Position numbers and translations under genes: made by a program
From: Gammaproteobacteria bacterium
Lineage (GTDB): Bacteria > Pseudomonadota > Gammaproteobacteria > Thiohalobacterales > Thiohalobacteraceae
Assembly (NCBI GenBank): GCA_016214925.1
Contig: JACRMO010000230.1
Coordinates: forward strand, 1 to 10,227
Direction: 5' to 3'
DNA: 10,227 nucleotides
Notes under the pieces: model-generated
The model's database searches: none
What the model was told of the DNA's origin: nothing
What the model saw: only the letters and a program-made list of their open reading frames with translations
Shown here: positions 1-6,785 of the stretch, one piece after another
Layout of the letters: each line of letters opens with the position of its first letter
Numbering within the stretch: position 1 is the first letter of the stretch

Positions 1-275
1 CCGTACTCGGTCTTTGAGGCGACGCTTTTGAGTGCATCGTTGGTGAAGATCACGACATGTGCGTTTTCGTAGGGCTCGTAGTCACCGACGAGTTGGAAAC
101 CGGCGCCCGTCAGCGCGGCCTTTACTTCGCCCACCTTGGCCGCCACATCGCCCGCGCCGCGCGAGGCGAGGACGAACGGTTTGTAGACATCGGCCGCCTG
201 CACGCTGGCTACCATCGGCAACAGCGTCAACGCCGCCGTCAGCAGACCCGCAAAGATTTTCGATACTTTCAACAT
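1..275 (-). CDS. Secreted protein of unknown function, 5' part only
   Basis: Only the first 91 codons are in the window; the gene continues past the left edge. The ATG (273-275) has a perfect AGGAGG Shine-Dalgarno (281-286) five bases upstream, which fixes the start. The protein opens with a typical Sec signal peptide: MLKVSK, a Leu/Ala-rich core, then cleavage after VQA-A near residue 28. The mature part begins DVYKPFVLAS and reads as a small alternating beta/alpha domain, with VKAALTGAGF as a helix and AHVVIFTND as a strand. There is no cysteine, haem motif or lipobox in the visible part. I do not recognise the family. It is probably periplasmic. It lies downstream of the minus-strand FadL-type gene but behind a strong terminator, so it is likely its own transcript. 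A TAGAAT (-10-like) sequence lies at 320-325 on the minus strand, without a good -35. Confidence 0.8.
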   Translation of the reverse strand, partial: MLKVSKIFAGLLTAALTLLPMVASVQAADVYKPFVLASRGAGDVAAKVGEVKAALTGAGFQLVGDYEPYENAHVVIFTNDALKSVASKTEY

Positions 276-361
276 TATTGCCTCCTAATCCTTAACCCAG
301 TGGTTGTTGGTGTGCCGTCATTCTAGACGAAACGTTTGACACTCGCACAGATTAAATGATG

Positions 362-394
362 AAAAAAAAGGGCCATGTCAACCATGGCCCTTTT
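362..394 (-). terminator. Intrinsic terminator of the minus-strand FadL-type gene
   Basis: A perfect 12-bp stem (366-377 with 383-394) has a 5-nt loop. Read on the minus strand it ends in eight T's (362-369 complement). It lies 48 bases after the stop of the minus-strand FadL-type gene, which it should terminate. It also insulates the secreted-protein gene that starts at 275. Confidence 0.9.
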
Positions 395-441
395 GGATTA
401 CACGCTGGACGATAGGTCGCCCTCTCTCGAATCGACTACGG

Positions 442-1932
442 TTAGAACTTCATGCCGTAGCTGACTTCGAGCGCGTTCTGGTCCATGCCGATTTTTGTGT
501 CGTAGCTGAAAGGTGCAAACCCACCGGTGCCCTGATAGGTGTACGACTGATCCTCGTAGAACGCGTGCATAACGCTCGCACTGATTTCGCTGTACTGATC
601 CGGCGCATAGGTGAACCCGAGCATCAGGTGATTTTTGACGACACCCGGAGCCAGGATATTGAACATATTCTGGTCGTCGTCGATGGGGTTCTCGCCAATA
701 TCCACACCGCCGCGCACGGTCCATTGGCTGTTGAGCTCGTGGTTGATGCCCAGTTTATACACCGTAATATCTTCCCAGCCGAAACCCCAGCCATTGTCGG
801 TGCCCAAGGGGTTGCTGGTACTACCCGCAATACCACCGGTGAGGACACCAGCAAGCGCGCCCATGAACTGGTCCGCCGTCGGACCCTTGTTGGCAATAGC
901 GGCGACATCGCCATATTGAATCCGCTGCACATCGAAAGCCACGGTCGTCTGCGGCGTAACTTTCATGGAGAGACCCACGCCGAAATTGGCCGGAATATCG
1001 AAATCGCCCTGTTCAGCAAACAAACCGGCATAACGCTCGAATTCCTGCATGTAGATTTTTGAGGAATATTGCGCACCCAGGCTAATGTTGCTGGTGATGT
1101 TGCCCGTCCAACCGAGGCGTACACCGGCACCCCAGGAATCATCATCACCCTTGTTGGTGGTATGCGCAGGATCCGAGGAAAGTGCCTGGAACATCCCCAG
1201 ACCATAGGCACGGAAACGCTGATAACCCACCAATAACGATGCGCCGAGTGCATTATCTTGGTTGATCTTGGTCGCCACTGTCGGCGCGATAATGACCTGA
1301 GATAGGTTCACACCCAATGTGGACGCGGCATAAGGGTTGGTATAGAGCGCGTCCAGAGCAGCATCACTCACAGGAGCGCCTCCGAGTTCCAGCATGCCTG
1401 CAAAACCCGTGTTCGGGAAGAAGCCACTGCAGGTCGGCGCGGTGCCATTACAGCCAATGGCCGGCGCCAAGGAAGCCGCGTAGATATTGGTGTTGTAACG
1501 GGTATTCATACCACCGTTGGCGGCGATACTCATACCCACGGTCATATTTCCCATATTGAACGTAAAACCAGCACTCGGAATCGCAAACAACGTAGCACCG
1601 CTATTCACCTTGCCGCTGTCAGCACCACCACCTGTGACAAATCCGCCGGTCGCAGCATTCACATCCAGCCCCGTCGCATCCAAATGTCCATCACGCTGCG
1701 GATTGAACAGCATGATACCGGCATCAACGCGGTTGCCGACGAGTGCGATACCGGCGGGATTGGACGCCGAGGCCATAGCATCTTGTGCATAGGCGATACT
1801 CGCTCCGCCCATACCGTTGGACTTAGCGCTGTTGCCGGTTACGAAATAACCATTGGTGGCGTGTGCCGCCGGGGCGACGATAGCGGCCGCAACTGCGGCT
1901 GCAACCAGTGAACGCTTGATGTTACCTTTCAT
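442..1932 (-). CDS. FadL/TodX-family outer-membrane channel protein
   Basis: This is a 496-residue predicted outer-membrane beta-barrel of the FadL/OmpP1/TodX family, which passes hydrophobic molecules such as long-chain fatty acids or aromatics across the outer membrane. A Sec signal peptide (MKGNIKRSLVAAAV...) ends at AHA, residue 25. The mature N-terminus (TNGYF) is followed by the family's hatch signature with Gly-rich GMGGASIAYAQDA and NPAG at residues 58-61. The chain ends in aromatic Phe (VSYGMKF), as expected for BAM-dependent barrels. Two close cysteines (C161, C168) in a Gly/Pro-rich segment could form a disulfide in an extracellular loop. An AGGAGGG ribosome site precedes the ATG by about eight bases. 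It diverges in sequence from the second FadL protein next door, so the two are not a recent duplication. The substrate cannot be read from sequence. It is a single-gene transcript closed by the terminator at 362-394. Confidence 0.9.
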   Translation of the reverse strand: MKGNIKRSLVAAAVAAAIVAPAAHATNGYFVTGNSAKSNGMGGASIAYAQDAMASASNPAGIALVGNRVDAGIMLFNPQRDGHLDATGLDVNAATGGFVTGGGADSGKVNSGATLFAIPSAGFTFNMGNMTVGMSIAANGGMNTRYNTNIYAASLAPAIGCNGTAPTCSGFFPNTGFAGMLELGGAPVSDAALDALYTNPYAASTLGVNLSQVIIAPTVATKINQDNALGASLLVGYQRFRAYGLGMFQALSSDPAHTTNKGDDDSWGAGVRLGWTGNITSNISLGAQYSSKIYMQEFERYAGLFAEQGDFDIPANFGVGLSMKVTPQTTVAFDVQRIQYGDVAAIANKGPTADQFMGALAGVLTGGIAGSTSNPLGTDNGWGFGWEDITVYKLGINHELNSQWTVRGGVDIGENPIDDDQNMFNILAPGVVKNHLMLGFTYAPDQYSEISASVMHAFYEDQSYTYQGTGGFAPFSYDTKIGMDQNALEVSYGMKF

Positions 1933-2005
1933 TTTCTCATCCCTCCTGGGTGGAATTCAGTGCAACTCGTTGCTTTTCAGCGACAACCACTAGAGCGCTC
2001 GCCAC

Positions 2006-2034
2006 AGAATGGCAACGAAGCCACAAATTGTCAA
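2006..2034 (-). promoter_or_regulatory. Candidate sigma-70 promoter of the minus-strand FadL-type gene
   Basis: On the minus strand a consensus TTGACA (2029-2034) is followed after exactly 17 bases by CATTCT (2006-2011). The -35 is perfect and the -10 is weak (3 of 6). It implies a leader of roughly 65 nt before the ATG at 1932. The weak -10 could mean activator dependence, but that is inference. Confidence 0.5.
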
Positions 2035-2189
2035 ATAGATTTCGTTTGCAAAGGCTATGCCACGGCTTAGCTATCAGTCACCCGTTGTTCACGCGCAACA
2101 AATGCACCTCCACAACCCGGTTTTGAGCGCCATGCAGGCAAATCTGTGCTTCAATTACGCAAACGCGCTATACCAACAAGGAGTCACAC

Positions 2190-3542
2190 ATGGTCCACCG
2201 TCAATTCTTCACCCACGCTCGGATCGTATTCGCCACATTGTTGACGGTTACTACCAGCCAGGGTTACGCGGCCGGCTTCGCCCTGATCGAGCAGAGCGTC
2301 AGCGGGTTGGGCAACGCCTACGCAGGCGCCGCAGCCAGCGCCGAAGACGCCTCCACGGTTTTCTACAATCCGGCCGGCTTGATGTATCTGTCTAACCAGT
2401 TCGTCGCGGCCGCGCATCTCGTGAAACCCTCTGCGGAATTCTCCGGTACCGGGACAAATGCGCTGGGCGCTCCCGTCACGGGCGGAGATGGTGGTGACGC
2501 CGGCAATACCGCCCTGATTCCTAATCTCTACTACAGCCGCAAGTTACCGAACGATTTCGTCTTCGGTCTCGGCATCAATGCGCCGTTCGGGCTCAAGACG
2601 GAATACGACGCTGACTGGGTCGGTCGATATCACGCCATTGAATCGGATCTCAAGACGATCAATATCAATCCAGCGATCGCCTATAAAGCAGCGCCAAATC
2701 TGTCAGTTGGCGTGGGCGTGGATTTTCAATACATCGACGCGAAACTCACTCAGGCCATCAATCAGACGGCCAGTTGCGTTGGGGTGTTACTTGCGCAGAA
2801 TCCTGGAATGGACGCGCCCGCCGCTGTAGCAATCTGCGGTGGATTAGTCAGCACAGCAGACGCGACCGGCAAAATTGAGGGTGATGACTGGAGCTACGGC
2901 TACAACTTTGGCCTGATGTACGATGTAAATCCTGGCACGCGTATAGGATTTGCGTATCGCTCCAAGATCAAGCAAGAACTCGAAGGCGACGCGAGCTTCA
3001 CCAATGCGGATGCCTTCTTTACCGGGATCGGCTTGTTTGTGCCGACCAGTCTCACGGCCAATGTCACCCTGCCGGAAACCGCATCTCTCAGTCTGTACCA
3101 CGACATCGACAGCCGATGGGCGATTCTCGCGGATGCCACCTGGACACACTGGGACCGTTTTCAGGAATTGCGTGTGGACTATGCCTCCAATCAGCCCGAC
3201 TCAGTCACCGTGGAGGGTTGGGACAACAGTATGCGCTATTCACTGGGCCTAAATTACCGCTACGACAGCGCCTGGTTGCTGCGGACAGGCATCGCCTTCG
3301 ATGAAGAACCCATTCCAGACGACGCACACCGCACCCCACGCATCCCAGGCAATGATCGCACCTGGCTCGCCATTGGCGCGAATTATCGCTATTCATCCCA
3401 TGTATCGTTCGACGCAGGCTATGCCCATCTGTTCGTGGCTGACACGCGCATCAACAACACCAGCACAACGGCGGGTAACATAACCGGTGAGTATGACAAC
3501 GCCGTCGATATCCTCAGCGCACAGGTCAACTGGACGTTCTAG
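2190..3542 (+). CDS. fadL: FadL-family long-chain fatty acid / hydrophobic compound outer-membrane transporter
   Basis: This is a 450-residue FadL (OmpP1) type outer-membrane barrel. The signal peptide ends near residue 28 (SQGYA-AGF). The mature start AGFALIEQSVSGLG closely follows classical FadL proteins. Other family marks are NPAG at residues 60-63, a GINAPFG...EY...WVGRYHA signature around residues 128-149, and TININPAIAYK near 156-166. The protein ends in aromatic WTF, the usual barrel terminus. C196 and C216 lie in an insert likely to be an extracellular loop and may pair. An AAGGAG ribosome site (2178-2183) sits six bases before the ATG. It is transcribed divergently from the other FadL-type gene, with 257 bp between the two starts. 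Known FadL proteins move fatty acids, alkanes or aromatics by lateral diffusion. The substrate here is unknown, though the sulfur-oxidation neighbours make a hydrophobic sulfur species conceivable. Confidence 0.93.
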   Translation: MVHRQFFTHARIVFATLLTVTTSQGYAAGFALIEQSVSGLGNAYAGAAASAEDASTVFYNPAGLMYLSNQFVAAAHLVKPSAEFSGTGTNALGAPVTGGDGGDAGNTALIPNLYYSRKLPNDFVFGLGINAPFGLKTEYDADWVGRYHAIESDLKTININPAIAYKAAPNLSVGVGVDFQYIDAKLTQAINQTASCVGVLLAQNPGMDAPAAVAICGGLVSTADATGKIEGDDWSYGYNFGLMYDVNPGTRIGFAYRSKIKQELEGDASFTNADAFFTGIGLFVPTSLTANVTLPETASLSLYHDIDSRWAILADATWTHWDRFQELRVDYASNQPDSVTVEGWDNSMRYSLGLNYRYDSAWLLRTGIAFDEEPIPDDAHRTPRIPGNDRTWLAIGANYRYSSHVSFDAGYAHLFVADTRINNTSTTAGNITGEYDNAVDILSAQVNWTF

Positions 3543-3607
3543 ATTTCACACCACCCATTAGCCATACCACTACGCGCCGACCAACCGGGGCATTCATTAT
3601 CAGCCAC

Positions 3608-3640
3608 AAAAAAACCGCCCGGCACTTGGCCGGGCGGTTT
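3608..3640. terminator. Bidirectional intrinsic terminator between fadL and tusA
   Basis: A perfect 12-bp GC-rich stem (3612-3623 with 3629-3640) has a 5-nt loop. Read on the minus strand it is followed by seven T's (3608-3614 complement), a strong terminator for tusA. On the plus strand only TTT follows, but it lies 66 bases after the fadL stop and probably serves both convergent genes. Confidence 0.88.
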
Positions 3641-3726
3641 CTAAAGCGGTCCGAATGCTAGAACCTTCGTCTACCCAAGTTCAGCCGGGGCGGATTGACC
3701 TCGGCATCGTGGGCAAACGCCTGAAA

Positions 3727-3957
3727 TCAGGACTTCTTGATCAGGAAGTGGTATTTGCCACCCGCTTCCTTGGATTCCAACAAGGTGTTGCCCGTCTGTT
3801 TGGCAAACGCCTCGAAGTCCTTCACGGAACCCGGGTCGGTCGCGATGATGTGCAAAATCTTGCCGCTGGTGAGACCACCGAGAGCCTTCTTTGCACGCAG
3901 GATGGGCAGCGGGCAGTTCAGGCCGGATGCATCCAGCTCCTCGTCGAAATTAGCCAT
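3727..3957 (-). CDS. tusA: TusA-family sulfur carrier protein
   Basis: This is a complete 76-residue TusA (SirA/YhhP) family protein. The defining CPxP motif is C15-P-L-P18, preceded by LDASGLN. C15 is the persulfide-carrying cysteine, and the protein contains no other Cys. In sulfur oxidisers, TusA accepts sulfane sulfur from rhodaneses and passes it to DsrEFH/DsrC or the sulfur-oxidising heterodisulfide-reductase-like (sHdr) system; in other bacteria it serves tRNA thiolation. The linked rhodanese gene upstream and the sox genes about 2.4 kb away favour a role in sulfur dissimilation, by inference. An AAGGAG ribosome site precedes the ATG. It lies 153 bp downstream of the rhodanese gene in the same direction and ends at the strong terminator 3608-3640. 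Confidence 0.95.
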   Translation of the reverse strand: MANFDEELDASGLNCPLPILRAKKALGGLTSGKILHIIATDPGSVKDFEAFAKQTGNTLLESKEAGGKYHFLIKKS

Positions 3958-4046
3958 GTGTAAGACTCCTTCAGATTCTATAATTTGATGACGTGAGTGT
4001 CCCGTGAGGAACAGTACAGTCAGGAACGATGGAATTTAGCAGCGCA

Positions 4047-4075
4047 CTTATATGCCAACTGCCAATTAAACGCAA
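4047..4075 (-). promoter_or_regulatory. Candidate promoter of tusA
   Basis: On the minus strand TTGCGT (4070-4075) and TATAAG (4047-4052) are separated by exactly 17 bases. The -10 matches consensus at five of six positions; the -35 matches at three. It lies in the 153-bp gap between rhodanese and tusA and would give a leader of about 80 nt, letting tusA be expressed separately from the rhodanese gene. No terminator is visible after the rhodanese, so readthrough is also possible. Confidence 0.4.
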
Positions 4076-4110
4076 CCCTGGACAGTAGTATCGTTGTGCC
4101 TCTGAAATAC

Positions 4111-4464
4111 TTAAGCGATGGCGCTGTTCGCCGGCGGTACGATCACACCCCTGCCCTGCTGAACCCAGTCCAGAATACCGCCTCGGAGATTAATATACTG
4201 CCGCTTTCTGTCGCGGTCCGCCAAGAAGGCGCAGGCTTGAGCCGAACGCGCCCCGGTACGGCAGTAAACCACCATCGGTCGGGTCTCGTGCTTCCAATCC
4301 TCTGCTTTCAGCGGTACGAGGTGCAGCGGGACGGTATCAGCGCCCGGGATAATGCCCTGCGACATTTCCTGGGGAGTACGGACATCCACCAAGTGAATGC
4401 TGTCCGGTGCTTCCGCAAGGATCTTGGCCAACTCGCGCCCATCGATTTCCGGAATTCCAAACAT
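4111..4464 (-). CDS. Single-domain rhodanese (sulfurtransferase)
   Basis: This is a 117-residue protein made of one rhodanese domain. It shows the conserved LVDVRTPQEMSQGIIPGA segment (about residues 25-42) and an intact active-site loop, C68-R-T-G-A-R73, which matches the CxxGxR pattern; C68 should carry the persulfide. A second Cys is C78. There is no signal peptide, so it is probably cytoplasmic. Rhodaneses of this size transfer sulfane sulfur from thiosulfate, polysulfide or low-molecular-weight persulfides to acceptors such as TusA, whose gene follows in the same direction. In many sulfur oxidisers an rhd-tusA pair heads a sulfur-transfer cluster; dsrE2 is not present here. A GGAG ribosome site lies about seven bases before the ATG. 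A perfect AT-rich palindrome about 25 bases upstream of the ATG may regulate it. Confidence 0.93.
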   Translation of the reverse strand: MFGIPEIDGRELAKILAEAPDSIHLVDVRTPQEMSQGIIPGADTVPLHLVPLKAEDWKHETRPMVVYCRTGARSAQACAFLADRDRKRQYINLRGGILDWVQQGRGVIVPPANSAIA

Positions 4465-4488
4465 GTGCTTCTCCGATCTAAAAATTGC

Positions 4489-4508
4489 ATATTAGCGTAT
4501 CCTAATAT
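4489..4508. promoter_or_regulatory. AT-rich palindrome, candidate operator upstream of the rhodanese gene
   Basis: ATATTAG (4489-4495), a 6-nt spacer and CTAATAT (4502-4508) form a perfect 7-bp dyad with 20-bp total span. Its size suits a dimeric winged-helix repressor. It overlaps a TAATAT that could be the -10 of the minus-strand rhodanese gene. It also lies between possible -35 (TTGCAT, 4485-4490) and -10 (TTTAGA, 4508-4513) elements on the plus strand towards bepA. A TA-rich palindrome before a rhodanese gene recalls sites of the persulfide-sensing ArsR-type repressors BigR/YgaV/SqrR. I cannot confirm the match from memory. Confidence 0.45.
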
Positions 4509-4664
4509 TTAGACGCTGTCATCCCGGGAACTTAGGCGGGAATAGCACGGCCAGGCAGATAGCTCCACCCCCAGACGCCCCAGAGTCACGCCGCCAAATC
4601 GCCTGCTGGCGCAGGGAACAGGCCTCGCGTATTGTTGTCTCAGCCTGCAAATCCACTCGTTGCC

Positions 4665-6146
4665 ATGAGTTTCCTTCACCGCATGCTTTCATATCCACGC
4701 CGTTTGCTGCTGCTTAGCTTGCTGTGCCTGAGCCCCTCCCTGCCAAGTCTCGCGCTGGATCTCCCGAACATCGGCGACCCCGCCGAACGTCTGATTACAC
4801 CGGACCAGGAGCGCCAGTTGGGCGAGGCCTTCATGCGCCGCCTGCGTCAGCAGGTTCCGTTGATCGATGATCCGGAGCTGAATGCGTATATGAGCACGCT
4901 CGGCAACCGTCTGGTGGCCAACAGCGACACCCCCGGGCAACGCTTTACGTTCTTCATCGTCAAGGATGCCGCGATCAATGCCTTCGCGGCCCCGGGCGGT
5001 TTTATCGGGACACACAGCGCACTGATCCTGGCGGCGCGTAATGAAAGCGAACTGGCCGGTGTAATGGCCCACGAAATCGCCCATGTCACCCAGAAACATC
5101 TGGTGCGCGCCTACGATTCCGCCAGCCGCATGGGTCTACCAATGGCGGCGGCAATCCTGGCGGCGATTCTGATCGGCACGCAGAGTGGCGAGGCCGGTCA
5201 GGCGGCGCTCATGTCGGTTCAAGCCGGCGCCATTCAGCAACAGATCAACTTCACGCGCGCCAATGAAAAAGAGGCCGACGATATTGGCATGCAGACCTTG
5301 GCGCGTTCCGAATTCGACCCCCGCGGCATGCCGGGGTTCTTCGAGCGTCTGCAGCAGAACACCCGTTATTACGGTGATGGCCTGCCCTCGTTTCTAAGAA
5401 CACACCCGGTGACCACGGACCGCATAGCCGAGTCCATGGCACGCGCCGAGCAGCAGCGTCCACGGCAGATTCAAGACAACCTGAACTTCTACCTTGCCCA
5501 GGCCAAGCTGCGCGTACTCACCACAGCCGACGCCAAGCAGGCCGTTGCCTATTTCAATCAACCCAAAACCGATCCTCCGTTGCCGGAGGCTGCACGTGAG
5601 TACGGCCATGCCTTGGCCCTGGCGAGCGCCGGCGACTATACGTCGGCGCGGACGACGCTTACCCGGCTGAGCAAGACCGATCCCGACCGTATCGCCTATC
5701 AACTGGCCTTGACACAACTCGATTTGACCGCGGGTCGCAACGCGGCGGCACTGGAACAGTACCGCACGCTGCTGCGACTCTACCCGACCAATGCCGTGCT
5801 GGTGGAAGGGTATGCCCAGGCCCTGTTGAATACCGGCCGCCACAGCGAGGCCCGCCAAATACTGGAAGATGCGCGACGTCGCCAGACACAGCCCGACCCA
5901 AACCTCTATCTGCTGCTGGCCAAGGCCGCCACCGGCATGCAACGAAACGCCGATGCCCATGAGGCCATGGCCGAATACTACTATCTGAACGGCCAAACCT
6001 TCGAAGCCGTCGAACAACTGACGCTGGCCAGCCGGGTTCCTGGACAGGATTTTTATCAGGCCTCGCGTATCGAAGCCCGGTTACAAGTGCTCGAAGCGCT
6101 CGCGCTCGAGGAAAAGGCCAGAGAAGACGAAAACGAGCCGCGCTGA
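4665..6146 (+). CDS. bepA: BepA-type periplasmic M48 metalloprotease with TPR tail
   Basis: The product is 493 residues with this start, close to E. coli BepA (YfgC, 487). A signal peptide (YPRRLLLLSLLCL core) ends near SLA, residue 30, so the protein is periplasmic. The peptidase part carries the zinc motif H136-E-I-A-H140, a downstream glutamate ligand in NEKEADD (E203) and a histidine in RTHPVTTDR (H247). The HExxH numbers coincide with those of E. coli BepA, which supports the chosen ATG. The C-terminal 200 residues are TPR-like helical repeats, with helices such as GDYTSARTTLTRL and GRHSEARQILEDA. BepA degrades or matures stalled outer-membrane proteins, including LptD, at the BAM complex. 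The start is uncertain: an in-frame TTG at 4632 and another ATG at 4683 exist, and none has a clear Shine-Dalgarno. It is divergent from the rhodanese gene and upstream of sox, probably without functional connection to either. Confidence 0.9.
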   Translation: MSFLHRMLSYPRRLLLLSLLCLSPSLPSLALDLPNIGDPAERLITPDQERQLGEAFMRRLRQQVPLIDDPELNAYMSTLGNRLVANSDTPGQRFTFFIVKDAAINAFAAPGGFIGTHSALILAARNESELAGVMAHEIAHVTQKHLVRAYDSASRMGLPMAAAILAAILIGTQSGEAGQAALMSVQAGAIQQQINFTRANEKEADDIGMQTLARSEFDPRGMPGFFERLQQNTRYYGDGLPSFLRTHPVTTDRIAESMARAEQQRPRQIQDNLNFYLAQAKLRVLTTADAKQAVAYFNQPKTDPPLPEAAREYGHALALASAGDYTSARTTLTRLSKTDPDRIAYQLALTQLDLTAGRNAAALEQYRTLLRLYPTNAVLVEGYAQALLNTGRHSEARQILEDARRRQTQPDPNLYLLLAKAATGMQRNADAHEAMAEYYYLNGQTFEAVEQLTLASRVPGQDFYQASRIEARLQVLEALALEEKAREDENEPR

Positions 6147-6159
6147 ACCCACGAACGCA

Positions 6160-6181
6160 CATTCCATCGCCCGATGGAATG
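6160..6181. repeat. Small hairpin after bepA
   Basis: A 9-bp inverted repeat (6160-6168 with 6173-6181) has a 4-nt GCCC loop and begins 14 bases after the bepA stop. No T-run follows on either strand, so it is at best a weak terminator or a 3'-end stabilising hairpin. Confidence 0.5.
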
Positions 6182-6224
6182 AAATCCCAACCTACGTCGT
6201 CTTACCCGAGAAGCAGTCATGGCT

Positions 6225-6253
6225 TTGACTAGCGCCCGGGGTACTACTATATT
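6225..6253 (+). promoter_or_regulatory. Sigma-70 promoter of the sox operon
   Basis: TTGACT (6225-6230) and TATATT (6248-6253) are separated by exactly 17 bases, each matching consensus at five of six positions. This is the best sigma-70 promoter in the window. Transcription would start near 6260, leaving a leader of about 108 nt before the soxX ATG. No convincing long operator dyad was seen in the leader. Confidence 0.75.
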
Positions 6254-6368
6254 CGGACTCGTACAGTCGAAATCAGAATGCTTTATCTCGTGTGGCCCGA
6301 TGTGTAGTCACAAGACGTATAGTTACAAACACAACCCTAAGCAACAAACCACCACTGAGGAGGCAACG

Positions 6369-6752
6369 ATGCGGCAACTCACGAGCATCCTATCCACCGC
6401 CACTTCCGTAGCCGCGCTGTTGGGTAGCCTGATGCTGGCACCCGCGATGGCGACTGCCGCCGAAGAAGCGAAAGCAATGACCCCCATCGAGCAAGGCAAC
6501 AAACTCGCTTTCGATAACAAGAAAGGCAATTGTCTTGCCTGCCACCAAATCGCCAAGGGAGAACTTGCCGGCGACATCGGCCCGCCGCTCGTAGGGATGC
6601 AGGCCCGCTTCCCGGACAAGGCCAAGCTGCGCGCGCAGATCTGGGATTCCACCCGCGCCAACATCAACAGCATGATGCCGCCGTTTGGCCGCAACAAGAT
6701 CCTGACGGAAGACGAGATCGACAAAGTCGTTGAATTCATCTACAGCCTCTAA
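6369..6752 (+). CDS. soxX: SoxX, monohaem c-type cytochrome of the thiosulfate-oxidising Sox complex
   Basis: This is a 127-residue SoxX, the small cytochrome subunit of SoxAX. SoxAX oxidatively joins thiosulfate to the cysteine of SoxY in the periplasm and passes the electrons on. A Sec signal peptide covers about residues 1-31 (cleavage near ATA-AEE). One haem c motif, C55-L-A-C58-H59, is present. The conserved MMPPFG (residues 102-107) supplies the likely axial Met. The C-terminal helix (TEDEIDKVVEFIYSL) is typical of class I cytochrome c. GAGGAGG (6357-6363) lies five bases before this ATG. The reading frame is open further upstream to an ATG at 6219, but that start would precede the promoter and spoil the signal peptide. 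It is the first gene of soxXYZA, 33 bp before soxY. Confidence 0.96.
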   Translation: MRQLTSILSTATSVAALLGSLMLAPAMATAAEEAKAMTPIEQGNKLAFDNKKGNCLACHQIAKGELAGDIGPPLVGMQARFPDKAKLRAQIWDSTRANINSMMPPFGRNKILTEDEIDKVVEFIYSL

Positions 6753-6785
6753 GCACCGGCATTGGCACACTGAGGAGAAACAGCA

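Noticed and set aside
565..1062. Plus-strand 165-codon frame inside the minus-strand FadL-type gene
   Set aside because: It is antisense to barrel-coding sequence and has no signature.
2055..2107. Short dyads (for example TTGTT-N7-AACAA) in the gap between the two FadL genes
   Set aside because: Stems of five bases or fewer are expected by chance in 257 bp, and no second copy was seen.
3997..4512. Plus-strand 171-codon frame across the rhodanese gene
   Set aside because: It is mostly antisense to the rhodanese, whose active-site loop is intact; it has no ribosome site of note and no similarity to known families.
5394..6017. Open 207-codon minus-strand frame inside bepA
   Set aside because: It is antisense to the TPR region of bepA, with no start context or recognisable product.
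6219..6368. N-terminal extension of soxX from an ATG at 6219
   Set aside because: It would start upstream of the promoter -10 and place about 50 residues ahead of an evident signal peptide; the ATG at 6369 has an ideal ribosome site.
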